Shown: piece after piece, positions 6,014-7,610 of the stretch
Numbering within the stretch: position 1 is the stretch's first letter
Layout: the number at the start of each line of letters is the position of its first letter
Origin: Flavobacterium sp.
Lineage (GTDB): Bacteria; Bacteroidota; Bacteroidia; Flavobacteriales; Flavobacteriaceae
DNA: 7,610 nucleotides
Direction: 5' to 3'
Assembly: GCA_027483785.1 (NCBI GenBank)
Contig: JAIXTU010000066.1
Span: forward strand, 1-7,610
The notes under the pieces: generated by a model
The model's input: the letters and a program-made list of their open reading frames with translations, nothing else
Databases searched by the model: none
What the model was told of the DNA's origin: nothing
Position numbers and translations under genes: made by a program

Positions 6014-6583
6014 ATGAAAAACATTGTAATTTTCGCCTCCGGTAACGGCAGCAATGCCAGTTCCATTCACCAGTATTTCCAGTCGTCCGGACGTGTTCGG
6101 GTCGCTGCAATTTTTTGTAACAATCTGCAAGCAGGCGTACTTTCTCGAGCACACAATTTGGGGATTCCAACGGAAGTTTTTTCTAAAACCGAATTTTCCG
6201 AACCTTCGTTTGTCGAAACAGTGCGTTCGTATCAACCCGATTTGCTTGTTTTAGCTGGGTTTTTACTCCAAGTCCCCGAGTACTTAGTACGCGCATTTCC
6301 GAATCGAATTATTAATATTCATCCGGCTTTACTGCCCAAATACGGCGGAAAAGGGATGTATGGCATGCACGTGCACCGTGCCGTTTTTGAAGCAAAAGAG
6401 CCCGAAACCGGAATTTCGGTTCACTATGTTAACGAGCATTACGATGAAGGTGCCCTAATTTTCCAAGCGAAAACAGCAATCGCTCATTGTCAATCGCCCG
6501 AAGCAATCGCCGCTTCAGTGCAATCGCTCGAACACCAACATTTTGCAGCAGTCATAGATAATTTATTAACCGCAGATGAGTAG
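6014..6583 (+). CDS. purN: Phosphoribosylglycinamide formyltransferase
   Basis: Transfers a formyl group from 10-formyltetrahydrofolate to GAR, the third step of de novo purine synthesis, in the cytoplasm. The 189 residues fit the monofunctional PurN type (E. coli has about 212) and begin with the Rossmann-like MKNIVIFASGNGSN, whose GNGSN loop (10-14) binds the phosphate of GAR. The catalytic N101 and H103 lie in INIHPALLPKYGGKGMYG, and the catalytic aspartate is D144 in HYDEGALIFQ. All three are present, so the enzyme should be active. The motif VLAGFLLQVP (79-88) contributes to the folate site. The last 8 bp overlap the start of rnhA, implying one transcript and coupled translation. It is divergent from acpP. 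The C terminus is slightly short, as expected in this group. Confidence 0.95.
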   Translation: MKNIVIFASGNGSNASSIHQYFQSSGRVRVAAIFCNNLQAGVLSRAHNLGIPTEVFSKTEFSEPSFVETVRSYQPDLLVLAGFLLQVPEYLVRAFPNRIINIHPALLPKYGGKGMYGMHVHRAVFEAKEPETGISVHYVNEHYDEGALIFQAKTAIAHCQSPEAIAASVQSLEHQHFAAVIDNLLTADE

Positions 6584-7043
6584 AATACTGATTTTTACAG
6601 ACGGCGCCGCAAAAGGCAATCCAGGCCCTGGTGGTTTTGGAGTTATACTCGCTCAGGAAGGAACTTTGCATTATAAAGAAATATCGGGCGGTTTCAGACT
6701 TACAACCAACAACCGTATGGAACTGCTGGCTGTAATCGTAGGTTTAGAGCATATTCGGATAGAGAATGCAGAGGTTTTGGTGGTATCAGATTCTAAATAT
6801 GTTGTCGACGCCGTTATGAAAGGTTGGGTGTTCAGTTGGGTACAAAAAGGGTTTAAAGACAAGAAAAATCCTGATTTATGGAAACGATTTTTACTTGTAT
6901 ATCGGAAACACCGCGTAACTTTTCAATGGATTAAAGGACATAACGCACATCCTCAAAACGAGCGTTGCGATGCCCTGGCAGTAGCCGCAGCTATGAAACC
7001 CAATTTACCTGCCGATGTGTACTACGAAAATTACGAAGCCTAA
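6576..7043 (+). CDS. rnhA: Ribonuclease HI
   Basis: Cuts the RNA strand of RNA/DNA hybrids, removing R-loops and primers; cytosolic and Mg2+-dependent. At 155 residues it equals the E. coli length. All four catalytic carboxylates are visible: D9 (IFTDGAAKGNPGPGG), E49 (TTNNRMELLAV), D72 (VVSDSKYVVDA) and D132 (NERCDALA), with the mobile catalytic histidine H122 in WIKGHNAHPQNE. A tryptophan- and lysine-rich segment (KGWVFSWVQKGFKDKKNPDLWKRF, 82-105) corresponds to the basic protrusion that grips the hybrid. The ATG at 6576 overlaps the end of purN by 8 bp, which favours this start and suggests translational coupling. A T-rich stretch (7054-7065) follows the stop without a convincing hairpin; the next structure is the intergenic element starting at about 7069. 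Confidence 0.95.
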   Translation: MSRILIFTDGAAKGNPGPGGFGVILAQEGTLHYKEISGGFRLTTNNRMELLAVIVGLEHIRIENAEVLVVSDSKYVVDAVMKGWVFSWVQKGFKDKKNPDLWKRFLLVYRKHRVTFQWIKGHNAHPQNERCDALAVAAAMKPNLPADVYYENYEA

Positions 7044-7068
7044 CAACTGAACGATTTTTATTTTTGTG

Positions 7069-7210
7069 GGCGTTCCAGCGGCTAGATTCGCAACGCTTCG
7101 CAAGCGCAAAATCCGTGCGGCTGCCCTCAGGCTGTTATTCCCCCCGAAGCAATCGGTTTTTTGTCTTAGATGCCATCACAAAAAAGGCTTTCCGCTGCCA
7201 TCCTTAACGC
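7069..7210 (+). other. Second structured intergenic element, resembling a widespread Flavobacteriia repeat
   Basis: The ends pair: GCGTT (7070-7074) with AACGC (7206-7210), and CAGCGG (7076-7081) with CCGCTG (7192-7197). Inside are three hairpins: 7094-7098 with 7102-7106 (CGCTT/AAGCG, 3-nt loop); 7144-7147 with 7153-7156 (CCGA/TCGG); and, directly adjacent, 7157-7164 with 7178-7185 (TTTTTTGT/ACAAAAAA). The signature GGGCGTT ... CCGCT..CATCC.TAACGC is one I remember from many flavobacterial intergenic regions, usually just after genes. No protein is supported: the overlapping open frames have no recognisable content. Whether it is an RNA, a mobile repeat or a transcript-end structure is unknown. 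Confidence 0.45.
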
Positions 7211-7231
7211 AGAAAAGCTTTGCAGGTAAAC

Positions 7232-7323
7232 GATACGTTAAGTGGTAAACGCATCGAATTCTGACTTCTAAAAAAGGAGCACAATGTTCCACAAAGTTTT
7301 TCACAAAGTACACAATGTTTGCC
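7232..7323. repeat. Direct repeat, copy A
   Basis: The core 7270-7320 (51 bp, from AAAAAAGGAGC to CACAATGTTT) is repeated exactly at 7557-7607. The flank also matches: GATACGTTAAGTGGTAAACG at 7232 corresponds to GATACGTAAAGTGGTGAACG at 7494 (18 of 20). The core itself contains four CACAAWG heptamers. No coding frame is seen. Confidence 0.8.
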
Positions 7324-7493
7324 TTCGACAAGCTCAGACACCGGCATTATTAGCTCGCAGAAAACGCTGAAACAAACAGAATTTTGCGGAGTAATGTGCT
7401 GTTGAGGAAAACACAGAACGTGTCATTATCCAAAAATCACACAACCTTCGACACGCTTAGGCAACGACGATACGCGGGTTTGGGTGGGTGAAT
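7324..7493. other. Non-coding spacer between the repeat copies
   Basis: No gene, terminator or RNA is supported here. The only structure seen is a short degenerate pair, CCTTCGACAAGCTCAG (7322-7337) and CCTTCGACACGCTTAG (7445-7460), matching at 14 of 16 positions, of a type I recall as frequent in flavobacterial intergenic DNA. Confidence 0.5.
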
Positions 7494-7610
7494 GATACGT
7501 AAAGTGGTGAACGTCGCAAAGTCTAGCTTCTAGCTTCTAGCTTCCAAAAAGCTTCCAAAAAAGGAGCACAATGTTCCACAAAGTTTTTCACAAAGTACAC
7601 AATGTTTACC
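7494..7610. repeat. Direct repeat, copy B, running to the window end
   Basis: Matches copy A from its GATACGT flank through the identical 51-bp core at 7557-7607; the last three bases differ at one position (ACC against GCC). It is longer than copy A because of the short tandem repeats at 7523-7561. The core copies are 287 bp apart, and the window ends before showing whether more follow. Confidence 0.8.
7523..7561. repeat. Short tandem repeats inside copy B
   Basis: Three perfect heptamers CTAGCTT (7523-7529, 7530-7536, 7537-7543) run into two copies of the 11-mer GCTTCCAAAAA (7540-7550 and 7551-7561). Copy A has only ACTTCTAAAAAA at the matching place, so these tandem units account for much of the length difference. 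Such tracts can change copy number by replication slippage. Confidence 0.8.

Noticed and set aside
5948..6254. Antisense frames and a second plus-strand frame over the start of purN
   Set aside because: They overlap the well-supported purN N terminus and show only out-of-frame translation.
6965..7248. Plus-strand frames 6965-7207 and 7066-7248 after rnhA
   Set aside because: They are arginine- and serine-rich readings of the rnhA end and the structured intergenic element, without start context or recognisable domain.
7232..7610. Possible CRISPR array or insertion-sequence ends
   Set aside because: Only two long repeat copies with a 236-bp gap between the cores, no regular spacers, no cas or transposase gene, and no inverted terminal repeats or target duplication seen.

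Overview
The window reads as a chromosomal segment of a member of the Bacteroidota, most likely class Flavobacteriia. The evidence is the gene order acpP-fabF-rnc-(IPExxxVDY protein)-pyk with a divergent purN, the IPExxxVDY-family protein itself (found mainly in this group), starts without Shine-Dalgarno sequences, and -7 boxes of the type TAnnTTTG. No species can be named from this sequence alone.

Layout. (1) 1-1055, plus strand, AT-rich accessory region: the C-terminal end of a protein with a zincin-like HExxH domain, cut by the window edge, followed 17 bp later by a small predicted exported protein. A strong terminator hairpin (1116-1151) closes this unit. (2) 1239-1377: a 139-nt intergenic element that folds into one long, interrupted hairpin. 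Its wobble pairs favour an RNA read from the plus strand, and it resembles a flavobacterial intergenic RNA class. A second hairpin (1403-1425) can end both this RNA and the convergent pyk transcript. (3) 1449-5857, minus strand, housekeeping block read right to left: acyl carrier protein, beta-ketoacyl-ACP synthase II, ribonuclease III, IPExxxVDY protein and pyruvate kinase. fabF-rnc are 3 bp apart and IPExxxVDY-pyk 1 bp apart, while two terminator-like hairpins separate acpP from fabF and a candidate promoter lies before the IPExxxVDY gene. (4) 6014-7043, plus strand: purN and rnhA, divergent from acpP and overlapping by 8 bp. (5) 7044-7610: non-coding, with a second structured intergenic element (about 7069-7210) and then direct and tandem repeats that run off the window end.

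How the genes relate. AcpP carries the growing fatty acyl chain and FabF elongates it. RNase III processes double-stranded RNA, pyruvate kinase makes ATP and pyruvate in lower glycolysis, PurN makes formyl-GAR in purine synthesis, and RNase HI removes RNA from RNA/DNA hybrids. This is a core growth cluster; the less-understood content lies in the two structured intergenic elements, the terminal repeats and the zincin-like/secreted pair at the left edge.
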